Below, one piece after another: positions 6,078 to 13,608 of a stretch of DNA of 34,224 bases; within the stretch, counting starts at the first letter, position 1, and each line of letters begins with the position of its first letter. Below the pieces are notes generated by a model. It was not told where the DNA came from. It did no database searches and worked only from the letters and a program-made list of their open reading frames with translations. The position numbers and the translations under genes are program-made. Source of the DNA: Campylobacteraceae bacterium (GTDB lineage: Bacteria > Campylobacterota > Campylobacteria > Campylobacterales > Campylobacteraceae); assembly GCA_031270285.1 (NCBI GenBank), contig JAISXY010000066.1:1-34224 (forward strand), given 5' to 3'.

Positions 6078-8015
6078 CTATTCTCTTGCCAATGCGTCTA
6101 TCGGATTTAAGTTTGATGCGTTGCGCGCCGGCATGTATCCAAATACAATACCTATCGCCATTGAAAAAAACAGAGCTATCAAAACGGCATTCAAAGACAA
6201 AATCATATTAAAATCATCAACAAGATTGTTGAATGCAAAGCTAAATAGTCCCGCCAATAAAACCCCCACAGCTCCGCCTATCAAGCACAATAAAACGGCT
6301 TCGGTTAAAAACTGTTCAAGTATATTTTTGCGTTTAGCCCCGATAGCCATTCTGATGCCTATCTCTTTGGTTCTCTCAGTTACGGATACGAGCATGATAT
6401 TCATAACTCCTATACCGCCTACCACAAGTGCGATAACGGCTATGGAAGAGACTAAAAGCGTCATAGTATTGGTTACGTCTTCAACTATTTTTCGTACGCT
6501 GTCGCTGTTTATGGTAAAAAAATCCTTCTTTCCATGAAGAGCGCTCAAAACTTTTACCAGATTGTCTTCAGCCAGATGTGAGTTTATATCGTCTGAAATC
6601 TTTACCGTTATACCCGCTATCTCTTGATTTCCGACTATCTTATACATAGCCGTAGTGTATGGGGTGTATATGTTTAGATTCATATTGACAGGTCCGAACT
6701 CGTCCTCTTTTGCCATAACTCCTATGATTCTCAAAGGCTGTCTATTGAATATGATAATCTCTCCAAGCGCATCGCGAGTGCCAAAAATCTCTTTTTGCGT
6801 ATTTTGGTCTATGATCGCTACCGCCGCCGCACTTTTGACTTCCGAAGCGTTAAATCTCCTGCCGCTTTGCAGCTTTTTATTGTTTACCTCAAGAAATTCC
6901 GCGCTCACGCCGCTTAAAGAAGAGAGCAGCGACAGATTTTTATAGACTATCAAGCCTTGCGCAGCTATATTTGGACTGACGCTGTCAACATAGCTAAGTT
7001 TTGAAAGAACCTCCGTGTCGCTTATCTTCAATGTTTTTATCTTATTTGCCTCTTTATCGCCAAATCCGCCGCCGGGCAGTATTATGATCGTATTTGAACC
7101 TATGGAGTTTAGACTTGACATAATTTTCTCCTGTGAACCGTTGCCGAGCGCAACAATAGAAGCTACGGAGGCTATGCCTATTATGATTCCAAGCGTTGTC
7201 AGTAAAGACCTCATTTTGTGCGTTTTAACAGCTTTAAGCGACATTTTAAAACTCTCATAAAACTGATACCTCATGTAACTAAATCTGCTTTTTTTCTTTA
7301 TCGTTTCCGTATTTTGCGTCTTATATGCAGCGCCGCTTTTTGTCGTATCGGATATGATCTCTCCGTCTTTTATCTCAATGATTCTGTTTGCGTACGAAGC
7401 GATATTTTGGTCATGAGTTACCAAAATGATAGTATGACCCTTTTTGTGTAAATCTTTAATGATATCCATGACAACTTCGCCGCTTTTACTGTCAAGCGCA
7501 CCTGTGGGTTCATCGGCAAGTATGATTTCGCCGCCGTTTATGAGCGCGCGGGCGATGCTTACTCTTTGCTGCTGACCTCCGGACAGTTCGTTCGGTCTGT
7601 TTTCAGCCCTGTTTTCAAGTCCGAAATCATATAAAAGCTTTCTCGCTTTTTCCACTCTTGTTTTGTTTTCTAAGCCGTAATATACGCAAGGCAGAGCGAT
7701 ATTTTCAAGTGCGCTTAAACTCGTTAAAAGGTTATATCTTTGAAATATAAAACCAAATGTTTTACATCTAAGTTCAGCATGAGCGTCTTTGTCCATGTCG
7801 GCAACTTCAACGCCGTTTATCCTATATGAGCCTGACGATGGGGAATCCAAACAGCCAAAAATATTCATAAGCGTTGATTTGCCCGAACCAGACTGCCCCA
7901 TAACAGCGATAAAATCGCCCTTATCTATAGACAGGCTTATATTTTTGAGCGCATATAATTTATCGCCTCCAAGACTAAAATATTTGCTTACATTTTTCAT
8001 CTCTATTATTTTCAT
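6078..8015 (-). CDS. macB: MacB-type ABC transporter, ATPase-permease fusion
   Basis: MacB is an inner-membrane ABC transporter that works with the adaptor MacA and an outer-membrane TolC to export macrolides, lipopeptides or toxins. The 645-residue protein has the full layout. The N-terminal ATPase has Walker A GQSGSGKST (40-48), the signature LSGGQQQR (144-151) and Walker B IILADEPTGALD (164-175). A membrane segment follows near 265 (TTLGIIIGIASVASIVALG), then a periplasmic MacB_PCD domain, then three C-terminal FtsX-type segments with VSVTERTKEIGIRMAIGAKR near 545. It lies 8 bp downstream of macA in the marR-macA-macB operon. No TolC gene is adjacent. The export substrate is unknown. Confidence 0.94.
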   Translation of the reverse strand: MKIIEMKNVSKYFSLGGDKLYALKNISLSIDKGDFIAVMGQSGSGKSTLMNIFGCLDSPSSGSYRINGVEVADMDKDAHAELRCKTFGFIFQRYNLLTSLSALENIALPCVYYGLENKTRVEKARKLLYDFGLENRAENRPNELSGGQQQRVSIARALINGGEIILADEPTGALDSKSGEVVMDIIKDLHKKGHTIILVTHDQNIASYANRIIEIKDGEIISDTTKSGAAYKTQNTETIKKKSRFSYMRYQFYESFKMSLKAVKTHKMRSLLTTLGIIIGIASVASIVALGNGSQEKIMSSLNSIGSNTIIILPGGGFGDKEANKIKTLKISDTEVLSKLSYVDSVSPNIAAQGLIVYKNLSLLSSLSGVSAEFLEVNNKKLQSGRRFNASEVKSAAAVAIIDQNTQKEIFGTRDALGEIIIFNRQPLRIIGVMAKEDEFGPVNMNLNIYTPYTTAMYKIVGNQEIAGITVKISDDINSHLAEDNLVKVLSALHGKKDFFTINSDSVRKIVEDVTNTMTLLVSSIAVIALVVGGIGVMNIMLVSVTERTKEIGIRMAIGAKRKNILEQFLTEAVLLCLIGGAVGVLLAGLFSFAFNNLVDDFNMILSLNAVLIALFFSMAIGIVFGYMPARNASNLNPIDALARE

Positions 8016-8023
8016 ATTTTACC

Positions 8024-9196
8024 TTATAAGTCAAAGCCTTCCGGTATTTCGCTCTCTTTAGCTTCAATCTCTTTTGCCGACATTTGCGTTACTACGACCT
8101 CTTCGCCCTCTTTAAGTCCGCTTTTTACCTCTATCGTCAAATAATCCGACAATCCCGTGGTTATCTCCTTTACATGTACCTTTTTATCTGCAATGGTTCT
8201 GACATATTTGCGCCCGTTTTGTTCATAAACGGCAGTTACGGGTATGACCAAAATATTATCAAGAGTCTCTATCTCTATAGCGTTTTGGGTCGTCATGCCT
8301 ATGCGAAGTTTTCCCTCGTCGTTTGCTATTTCAGCCCTCCCGTAATAATATACGGCTTGATTTGGCTCTGTAACGCCGTTATATTTATCGTTGGTAAGCG
8401 TAGTCAGCGCAGGGTCTATGGACTTGATAGACGTTTCGTAAACAGTATCGTCCGAAAGTATGGAAAATTTCACTTTTTGTCCGGATTTTACCTTCAAAAT
8501 ATCTCCCTCGGATACCTCTATAAGTATCTCAACCATACTCAAATCCGCAATCTGTGCGATAGTCGGGGTATTCATCATGGCATTTACAGTTTGTCCGACT
8601 TTCACAGGCAAAGATACGACGGTTCCATCAAGCGGAGAAGTTATAACCGTGTAAGCCAGATTTTTATCGGCAGTTTCAAAAGCGATTTGGGTCTGTTTTA
8701 TCAATGAAGCCATTTCAACTACTCTGGTTTTGGCCGCTTCATACTCATTTTCAATATTTTCAAACTCTTGCTTTGAGACGGCATCATCATGAAGCAGTAT
8801 TTGCGCCCTTTCGTACTTGGATACCGCTGTTTTCAGGGCTATTTGCGAAGATTTCAGTTGAGCTTTGTAGGTATCCAGCTTAGCCGCCGTTGTATTAAGC
8901 TCGTTTCTTTGCGAAGTAGAGTCTATCATAGCTATCAAATCGCCTTTTTTGACCTTGTCTCCTATCTTCACATGTATTGTTTCTATCTGACCGGACGCCT
9001 GTGCGCCGACATTTACCAGCTTTATAGCACCCACTTCGCCTATGGCATTTACGCTTTTGCTTATGCTGCCGATTTTAACTTTTTCAGTTATGTAGCTCAC
9101 ATTTTCACTGTTTTTGAAAAACCAAAAACAGACTAAAGCTGCAAGCAGCACAACTAATAGTATGATTGTTATTTTTTTATATTTTTTTATACTCAT
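8024..9196 (-). CDS. macA: MacA-type periplasmic adaptor (HlyD/RND family)
   Basis: A membrane-fusion protein that would link MacB to an outer-membrane TolC. The 390-residue sequence begins with an uncleaved anchor segment, ITIILLVVLLAALVCFWFF. The barrel-sandwich half-motif VGAQASGQIETIHVKIGDKV is near residue 63, an alpha-helical hairpin spans about residues 95-175, and the second lipoyl half is AYTVITSPLDGTVVSLPVKV. Beta-barrel and membrane-proximal domains follow (VSEGDILKVKSGQKVKFSIL; LDNILVIPVTAVYEQNG). Order and length match MacA. The ATG lies 10 bp after the marR stop, so the operon is translated almost continuously. Export of a specific drug cannot be claimed from sequence. Confidence 0.92.
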   Translation of the reverse strand: MSIKKYKKITIILLVVLLAALVCFWFFKNSENVSYITEKVKIGSISKSVNAIGEVGAIKLVNVGAQASGQIETIHVKIGDKVKKGDLIAMIDSTSQRNELNTTAAKLDTYKAQLKSSQIALKTAVSKYERAQILLHDDAVSKQEFENIENEYEAAKTRVVEMASLIKQTQIAFETADKNLAYTVITSPLDGTVVSLPVKVGQTVNAMMNTPTIAQIADLSMVEILIEVSEGDILKVKSGQKVKFSILSDDTVYETSIKSIDPALTTLTNDKYNGVTEPNQAVYYYGRAEIANDEGKLRIGMTTQNAIEIETLDNILVIPVTAVYEQNGRKYVRTIADKKVHVKEITTGLSDYLTIEVKSGLKEGEEVVVTQMSAKEIEAKESEIPEGFDL

Positions 9197-9205
9197 TGCC
9201 GCTTC

Positions 9206-9637
9206 TTATAGACATTTTTTCAAAATTTCATTTATAACGCCGAAAGAGTCGGCTATCTTTTCCAACTCATTGTCGTCTAACGGTTTAAATATCTTCAGCA
9301 TAGCTTCTCTAATCTGTTCCATTATCTGGGCGGCGGTTGCTTTTCCCTCATCGCTCAAAGAGTAATATGTATTTCTCCTGTCGTTTTTGTCTATCTCTCT
9401 TATTATAAGAGCGTTTTTATCCAGCGTGTTAAACATAACGCACAGCGAAGAGGTTGACATTTTTGTCTGATCGGCTATATCTTTCAGTCTGTTTTTTCCA
9501 TTTTTGTCCAGCCACAATATAGCCATCATTTGATGAGGAGAGTATTTTTTATAACACTCAAGAGTCAATTTTCCTGCGAGTTTATGCATAATGTTGTGTG
9601 TTTTTTCAAACGCTTCCACGACTTTTGTTCTATCCAT
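9206..9637 (-). CDS. MarR-family transcriptional regulator
   Basis: A 143-residue winged-helix regulator. The winged-helix core runs through HQMMAILWLDKNGKNRLKDI, then SSLCVMFNTLDKNALIIREID and the wing DKNDRRNTYYSLSDEG, which is the MarR signature DxRDxRxxxxxLT in slightly altered form. The track starts six codons earlier at a TTG, but the ATG at 9637 has a strong GGAGGAG Shine-Dalgarno and is the better start. It is the first gene of the operon with macA and macB and most likely represses it, with release by a pump substrate. A short palindrome overlaps its predicted -10 (see the regulatory feature). Confidence 0.9.
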   Translation of the reverse strand: MDRTKVVEAFEKTHNIMHKLAGKLTLECYKKYSPHQMMAILWLDKNGKNRLKDIADQTKMSTSSLCVMFNTLDKNALIIREIDKNDRRNTYYSLSDEGKATAAQIMEQIREAMLKIFKPLDDNELEKIADSFGVINEILKKCL

Positions 9638-9687
9638 GTTTTCTCCTCCGTCCAATTATTTTGATTTAAAATAATTTTTTAGAAAAA

Positions 9688-9717
9688 CATTTTAGTATAA
9701 AAATGATTAAAATGCAA
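9688..9717 (-). promoter_or_regulatory. Candidate marR-macAB promoter with overlapping palindrome
   Basis: On the minus strand TTGCAT (9712-9717) and TAAAAT (9689-9694) are separated by 17 bp, a plausible sigma-70 promoter about 50 bp upstream of the MarR start. An 18-bp dyad with arms CATTTT and AAAATG (9688-9705) covers the -10 box. MarR proteins often bind such palindromes and block their own promoter. AT-richness makes chance likely enough to keep confidence low. Confidence 0.35.
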
Positions 9718-9729
9718 GAGTTAATTTAC

Positions 9730-9807
9730 ATGAAAAACAAAATCTTTTATATAGTTTTATCTTTGAGCGTTTGTTGCGCCTGTCGCTGCATGAGAGGATC
9801 TGTTTGA
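9730..9807 (+). CDS. Possible 25-aa signal-peptide ORF or lipoprotein remnant
   Basis: A short ORF not in the track reads MKNKIFYIVLSLSVCCAC and then seven further residues to TGA. The start looks like a signal peptide with a lipobox-like SVCCAC. It is divergent from marR and has no convincing Shine-Dalgarno. It could be a small secreted peptide, the stump of a deleted lipoprotein or outer-membrane efflux gene beside macAB, or chance. No further homologous coding sequence follows before lptB. Confidence 0.25.
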   Translation: MKNKIFYIVLSLSVCCACRCMRGSV

Positions 9808-9828
9808 GCTATTTTTGGTATAAAAAAG

Positions 9829-10554
9829 CTAAAAAAACTTAAATCCTTCACCAAGATAGTATGTTCTTACCGCCCTATTTCGCGCTACTTCGTCGCTTGT
9901 TCCGCTGGCGAGCAAAGAGCCGTCTTTTATCACATAAGCCCTGTCGCAAATAGCCAGAGTTTCGCGCACATTGTGGTCTGTGATAAGAACGCCTATATTT
10001 AATTTCGTCAAATCTTTCACTATATTTTGTATGTCGTTTACAGCTATCGGATCAACGCCTGCAAAAGGTTCGTCAAGGAGCAGAAATTTGGGCATTATGG
10101 CAAGCGAGCGGGCTATTTCGCATCGTCTGCGTTCTCCGCCGCTTAAACTCACGCCCTTTCTTTGGCGTATCGGCTGGATATTTAAAAGATCCAAAAGCTC
10201 TTCAACTCTGTTTTCCTGCTCTTCTTTGCTTTTGCATGCTATCTCGGCTGCCAATCCTAGATTTTCTTCTACGCTCAAATCTTTAAAAATGCTTGATTCT
10301 TGCGGCAGATAGCCGATGCCAAGCTTCGCTCTTTCATGAAGCGGCTTTTTTGATGTTTGTATATCGTCAAGATATATATCGCCTTTTGTGGGCGAGATAA
10401 GCCCGCAAATCATATAAAAAGTCGTGGTCTTCCCTGCCCCGTTAGGCCCTAAAAGTCCAACGATTTCGCCGCTTTTTATCTCAAGCGATATGTCATGTAT
10501 GATTTGCGTTTTTTTGATGGTTTTGGCTAATTTTTCTACGGATAATTTATGCAT
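9829..10554 (-). CDS. lptB: LPS export ABC transporter ATPase LptB
   Basis: LptB drives lipopolysaccharide extraction from the inner membrane by the LptB2FG complex. The 241-residue protein has Walker A GPNGAGKT (36-43), GYLPQESSIFKDLSVEENL (the LptB-typical region after the Q-loop), the signature LSGGERRR (137-144) and Walker B FLLLDEPFAGVDP (157-169), then VLITDHNVRETL with the switch histidine. FAGVDPIAV and ITDHNVRET separate LptB from amino-acid LivG-type ATPases. It overlaps the end of tsaE by 8 bp and closes the four-gene minus-strand operon. The lptF, lptG, lptA and lptC genes are not in the window. Confidence 0.95.
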   Translation of the reverse strand: MHKLSVEKLAKTIKKTQIIHDISLEIKSGEIVGLLGPNGAGKTTTFYMICGLISPTKGDIYLDDIQTSKKPLHERAKLGIGYLPQESSIFKDLSVEENLGLAAEIACKSKEEQENRVEELLDLLNIQPIRQRKGVSLSGGERRRCEIARSLAIMPKFLLLDEPFAGVDPIAVNDIQNIVKDLTKLNIGVLITDHNVRETLAICDRAYVIKDGSLLASGTSDEVARNRAVRTYYLGEGFKFF

Positions 10555-10966
10555 TATAGACCTTATATACTCTTTTATTTGGCGCAGACGATACTATCTC
10601 AACGACAATGTACGACAATGCGTATCTTTTCAGTATCGCCTCAAGTTCTTCATCTCCCCACTCCACAAAGTGGTATCCCTCTTGCTGTAAATTTTCAAAA
10701 AGTCCGTTTTCCAAAAGAGAACGGCTTCCTTTTTGATAAATATCATAATGAAAAAAATTTGACCCATATGCGTTCATGACCGAAAATGTCGGACTTGAAA
10801 CACTATTTTTTTTTATCCCGCAAAGAGCGGCTATATGTTTTACAAGCGTTGTTTTGCCTGATGCCAAATCGCCTTTTAGTAAAACTATCCCGCCGTTTGG
10901 CAAAAGCTTCATGATGGCGCTTGCTGCCGTGTCTATCCGGCTTTTTTTTAACTCAAACTCTATCAT
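10547..10966 (-). CDS. tsaE: tRNA t6A biosynthesis ATPase TsaE
   Basis: TsaE is the P-loop ATPase that helps TsaB and TsaD make N6-threonylcarbamoyladenosine at position 37 of ANN-decoding tRNAs. The 139-residue protein shows Walker A LKGDLASGKTTLVKHI near residue 29, the family motif SPTFSVMNAY near 58, FHYDIYQ near 71, and VEWGDE near 100. These are the diagnostic elements in the right order, and the length is normal. It lies between trpD (50 bp upstream) and lptB (8-bp overlap). No TsaB or TsaD gene is present nearby. Confidence 0.94.
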   Translation of the reverse strand: MIEFELKKSRIDTAASAIMKLLPNGGIVLLKGDLASGKTTLVKHIAALCGIKKNSVSSPTFSVMNAYGSNFFHYDIYQKGSRSLLENGLFENLQQEGYHFVEWGDEELEAILKRYALSYIVVEIVSSAPNKRVYKVYNA

Positions 10967-11016
10967 TAAACCCGCAATTTTATCATAATTTTCATATATA
11001 ATTTTCCTGAAAAACG

Positions 11017-12003
11017 CTAAAACATTTGTGAAAATTTGATAATCTCATCAAGTTTTTCTTTGGCTTTACCGCTTTCTATAGCCATTTTTGCCATTTCAAG
11101 CCCCTCTTGCACGTCTCTTGCCTTATCATCCAAAAGAAGCGTAAAAGCGGTATTTATAAGTATTATGTCTCTTTTGGCGCCCTTTTCTTTGTTTGTCAGC
11201 GTATCAAACGCTGTTTTGGCATTTTGCACGGCATCTCCGCCGATTACTTCCTGTTTGTCTGAAATTTTTATGCCGTACTGCTGCGGGTCTATCTCAAACT
11301 CCGTTACTTTATCATCTTTCAGCATAGCCGCTTTTGTAACGGCGCTCACGCTTATCTCGTCCATTCCGTCATTTGAACTTACAACAAGAGCCGAAATGGT
11401 ATTTAACAGCTTCAGCGCATTTGCTATTTTGATGTTAAAGGCGGGGTTTAAAACGCCTATCAACCCTTTTTTTGCGCCCGCAGGATTGCACAAAGGTCCT
11501 ATGATGTTAAAGATAGTCGGATGCGGGATACTTCTTCTGACAGGCATGATATACGACATGGCAGGATGGTGATTTATCGCAAACATAAATGTAAAATTTG
11601 TCTCTTCAAGCATTTTGATCTGACCTTCTTTCGGAAGGCTTAAGTTTATCCCTATGGCTTCCAGCATATCCGCACTTCCCGATCTGCTTGTTATCGCCCT
11701 ATTTCCATGTTTGGCGACATAACAGCCAAGCGAAGCCAAAATGATAGCGGAGGTACTGGATATATTTATGCTTCTGCTTTTATCTCCGCCTGTGCCTACG
11801 ATGTCTATTATCTTGCCTTGAAGCTCAAAAGGAACCGAAAGTCTTATAGAGTGGCTCCTCATGACCGTAGCTGCCGCTGCAATCTCTTCTTCATTTTCTC
11901 CGTTTTCATAAAGTGTCGTCAAAAGAGACCTTGCCTCCCACTCGCTAAGTTCATTTTGGAAGAGTGCGGCAAACGCTTTTTTGGCTTCTAAAAAATTCAT
12001 CAT
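11017..12003 (-). CDS. trpD: Anthranilate phosphoribosyltransferase TrpD
   Basis: TrpD joins anthranilate to PRPP, the second step of tryptophan synthesis. The 328-residue monofunctional protein carries VGTGGDKSRSINISSTSAI near residue 69 (PRPP-binding glycine loop), KHGNRAITSRSGSADMLEAI near 98 (anthranilate and PRPP contacts), and RRSIPHPTIFNIIGPLCNPA near 155. No glutamine amidotransferase (TrpG) domain is fused. The ATG overlaps the TGA of the upstream S4 gene (ATGA), implying coupled translation. It is not next to other trp genes; trpC lies 7.7 kb away in a separate operon, so the pathway is dispersed here. Relatives such as pyrimidine phosphorylases are excluded by the motifs. Confidence 0.95.
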   Translation of the reverse strand: MMNFLEAKKAFAALFQNELSEWEARSLLTTLYENGENEEEIAAAATVMRSHSIRLSVPFELQGKIIDIVGTGGDKSRSINISSTSAIILASLGCYVAKHGNRAITSRSGSADMLEAIGINLSLPKEGQIKMLEETNFTFMFAINHHPAMSYIMPVRRSIPHPTIFNIIGPLCNPAGAKKGLIGVLNPAFNIKIANALKLLNTISALVVSSNDGMDEISVSAVTKAAMLKDDKVTEFEIDPQQYGIKISDKQEVIGGDAVQNAKTAFDTLTNKEKGAKRDIILINTAFTLLLDDKARDVQEGLEMAKMAIESGKAKEKLDEIIKFSQMF

Positions 12004-12245
12004 AATTCCTTTACATACTCATTTTGCGCTGTTTTTGAGATAGTTTTGGTGTCAGGTATCCGTAAAACCTCGTATTTTACGCTTTTTTGCAAATAGGCGA
12101 TTGTTATGATATCTCCCGTTTGCACATTTTTTGAGGGCTTCGCCGTTTTGCCGTTGATACTCACAACGCCGTTTTTACACATGTCTTCAGCAACCGCACG
12201 GCGTTTAGTGATATTGACACAATTTAAATACTTATCTATTCTCAT
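12000..12245 (-). CDS. S4-domain RNA-binding protein (HslR/YbcJ-like)
   Basis: An 81-residue protein consisting of little more than an S4 RNA-binding domain: MRIDKYLNCVNITKRRAVAE, then the strand-rich NGVVSINGKTAKPSKNVQTG and DIITIAYLQKSVKYEV. Its size and layout match the Hsp15/RqcP/YlmH-end class of small S4 proteins, which bind ribosome or tRNA complexes, often on stalled 50S subunits. The exact member cannot be chosen. It is first in the operon with trpD, tsaE and lptB. The start codon has no visible Shine-Dalgarno, and a TACAAT box ends only about 6 bp before the ATG (see findings). Confidence 0.8.
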   Translation of the reverse strand: MRIDKYLNCVNITKRRAVAEDMCKNGVVSINGKTAKPSKNVQTGDIITIAYLQKSVKYEVLRIPDTKTISKTAQNEYVKEL

Positions 12246-12309
12246 AGTGAAATTGTAATAAAAAATGTTTAAAATAGGCTGTTTTTAATGCAGCTTTTTA
12301 ATTTTTGAA

Positions 12310-12338
12310 TTGGATAATTTTAGCTATTATTCTATAAA
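12310..12338 (+). promoter_or_regulatory. Promoter of the doxX-ybgC pair
   Basis: TTGGAT (12310-12315) and TATAAA (12333-12338) are 17 bp apart, about 20 bp before the doxX start. It is the only good plus-strand promoter seen in this divergent gap. Confidence 0.5.
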
Positions 12339-12358
12339 AATTTTAATTAGGAGTGAAT

Positions 12359-12772
12359 ATGTCTTTTTGTCCGATTGGCGCAAATGCAAACAGCGCACAT
12401 GTGGGAAAATTGATTTTAAGGCTTTTGGTGGGTGGACTTATGTTTTTTCACGGCATCAATAAAATAGTACATGGAGTAACCTTTATAAAAGGACTTTTGG
12501 CAACCTCTATCTTTCCCGAATTCTTCGCTTACGGCGTATATGTGGGCGAGATTTTAGCGCCGATACTGCTTATAATAGGCTTCAAAACAAGGCTTGCCGC
12601 ATTAGTGCTTGCGATAAATATGCTGTTTGTTATATTTTTAACGCATACTTCGGATATATTTTCATTAACGGCTCACGGCGGACTTGTGCTGGAGAGCGTT
12701 TATTTTTATCTGTTTGCTTCTGCGGCCATTTTCTTTTTAGGCGGCGGCAAATATTCAATAGATAAAAACTAA
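12359..12772 (+). CDS. DoxX-family membrane protein
   Basis: A 137-residue protein with four predicted membrane segments. It has the DoxX-type opening LILRLLVGGLMFFHGINKIV, a GVYVGEILAPILLIIGFKTR segment near residue 60 and a further pair of hydrophobic segments. DoxX-like proteins are quinone-related or oxidative-stress membrane proteins in some bacteria, but most bacterial members have no proven role, and none is assigned here. The ORF track starts at a GTG two codons upstream. The ATG at 12359 sits five bases after AGGAG and is preferred. The thioesterase gene follows 18 bp downstream. Confidence 0.82.
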   Translation: MSFCPIGANANSAHVGKLILRLLVGGLMFFHGINKIVHGVTFIKGLLATSIFPEFFAYGVYVGEILAPILLIIGFKTRLAALVLAINMLFVIFLTHTSDIFSLTAHGGLVLESVYFYLFASAAIFFLGGGKYSIDKN

Positions 12773-12790
12773 AAATTTAAGGAGAGCGAT

Positions 12791-13171
12791 TTGCAAATAA
12801 GAATATATTATGAAGATACGGATGCGGGCGGAGTGGTATATCATACAAATTATATCAAATACTGCGAACGCGCAAGAAGCCAAATGTTTTATGACGACGG
12901 CAAAAAACTTGGTGAAAACAATTGCCATTTTGTCGTCAAAAAAATAGAAGCGGAATATTTTAAGCCTGCGCTTTTGGGAGATTTGATAGAGGTTAAAACT
13001 GAAGTTTTGGAGTTAAAGGGGGCTAGCGTAAATGTTTTGCACACGATATACAGAGGCGAGGAAAAGCTGTTTTGCGCAAAAATATTGATAGTGTTTGTCA
13101 GTAACTTTAAGCCTGTAAAATTAACGGAAGAGATGAGGGAATTTTTTAATAAGTACTTTAGTGCATTTTAA
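12791..13171 (+). CDS. ybgC: YbgC-family acyl-CoA thioesterase
   Basis: A 126-residue hotdog-fold protein with the 4-hydroxybenzoyl-CoA thioesterase signature at its start: YYEDTDAGGVVYHTNYIKYC followed by ERARSQ. The Asp in YEDTDAGG is the expected catalytic residue. YbgC enzymes hydrolyse short-chain or hydroxyacyl CoA thioesters and are often coded near tol-pal; no tol-pal genes occur here. The start is TTG behind a strong AAGGAGAG Shine-Dalgarno. An ATG start is not available near the family N-terminus. It probably shares a transcript with doxX. Downstream lies a 549-bp repeat-filled gap. Confidence 0.9.
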   Translation: MQIRIYYEDTDAGGVVYHTNYIKYCERARSQMFYDDGKKLGENNCHFVVKKIEAEYFKPALLGDLIEVKTEVLELKGASVNVLHTIYRGEEKLFCAKILIVFVSNFKPVKLTEEMREFFNKYFSAF

Positions 13172-13214
13172 AACCTTATTTCCGCGTCCATTATGTTATA
13201 CCCGCACCCATTAT

Positions 13215-13240
13215 GTCATACCCGCGTAGGCGGGTATCCA
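13215..13240 (+). repeat. Palindromic repeat unit 1a
   Basis: GTCATACCCGCG and GGCGGGTATCCA flank a two-base centre; CCCGC pairs with GCGGG. This is a full, GC-rich unit of the dRS3-like family in an otherwise AT-rich chromosome. Confidence 0.75.
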
Positions 13241-13313
13241 TCCCTTTCTTCGTCATATCCATGCCCCCCCCTCCATCATACCTGTCCCTTTTGTCATACC
13301 CATGTCCCCCTCT

Positions 13314-13380
13314 GTCATACCCGCGACCGAACGACAAGCTTACGAAGTAAGCGCATATCGTGAGGGGTGGCGGGTATCCA
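13314..13380 (+). repeat. Palindromic repeat unit interrupted by 43 bp
   Basis: GTCATACCCGCG (13314-13325) and GGCGGGTATCCA (13369-13380) are the two halves of one unit separated by 43 bp. The insert contains AGCTTACGAAG, which also occurs (reverse complement) at 26620-26630 in the other cluster. Confidence 0.6.
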
Positions 13381-13450
13381 AAAATAATAAAACAAATGAA
13401 AAAATGAAAAATAAGTTATTTTTATGGTTGTAAATAAAAGAAATAAAGAT

Positions 13451-13475
13451 GGATTCCCGCCTACGCGGGAATGAC
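13451..13475 (-). repeat. Palindromic repeat unit 1b
   Basis: GGATTCCCGCCTACGCGGGA followed by ATGAC: the TTCCC/GGGAA version of the unit, in reverse orientation relative to unit 1a. It is very like the Neisseria dRS3 repeat in form. Confidence 0.75.
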
Positions 13476-13508
13476 ATAAAAAGAACACGGGAAGGACACT
13501 CTCTCTAC

Positions 13509-13608
13509 GTCATACCCGCGGAGGCGGGTATCCAAAAAGAAACAACACAAATGTTTTTACGTAAAAATGGATTTTTGATAAACAGTCGTCATGAGAAGAT
13601 GGATTCCC
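13509..13608 (-). repeat. MITE-like composite repeat, copy 1
   Basis: A 100-bp sequence bounded by a full GTCATACCC...GGGTATCC unit (13509-13534) and by GGATTCCC, with an AT-rich interior. Its reverse complement aligns without gaps to 26230-26329: the first 38 bp differ at two positions and the last 30 bp are identical, while the interior is diverged. Beyond 13608 a degenerate palindrome half runs to about 13635. Confidence 0.7.

Noticed and set aside
8084-8707. 207-aa plus-strand ORF
   Set aside because: It is the antisense shadow of macA; the tyrosine- and serine-rich translation has no domain and the opposite strand is clearly coding.
9808-9835. Terminator after lptB from AGCTATTTTTGG...AAAAAAGCT
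   Set aside because: The stem is almost all A-T and no T-run follows on the lptB strand.
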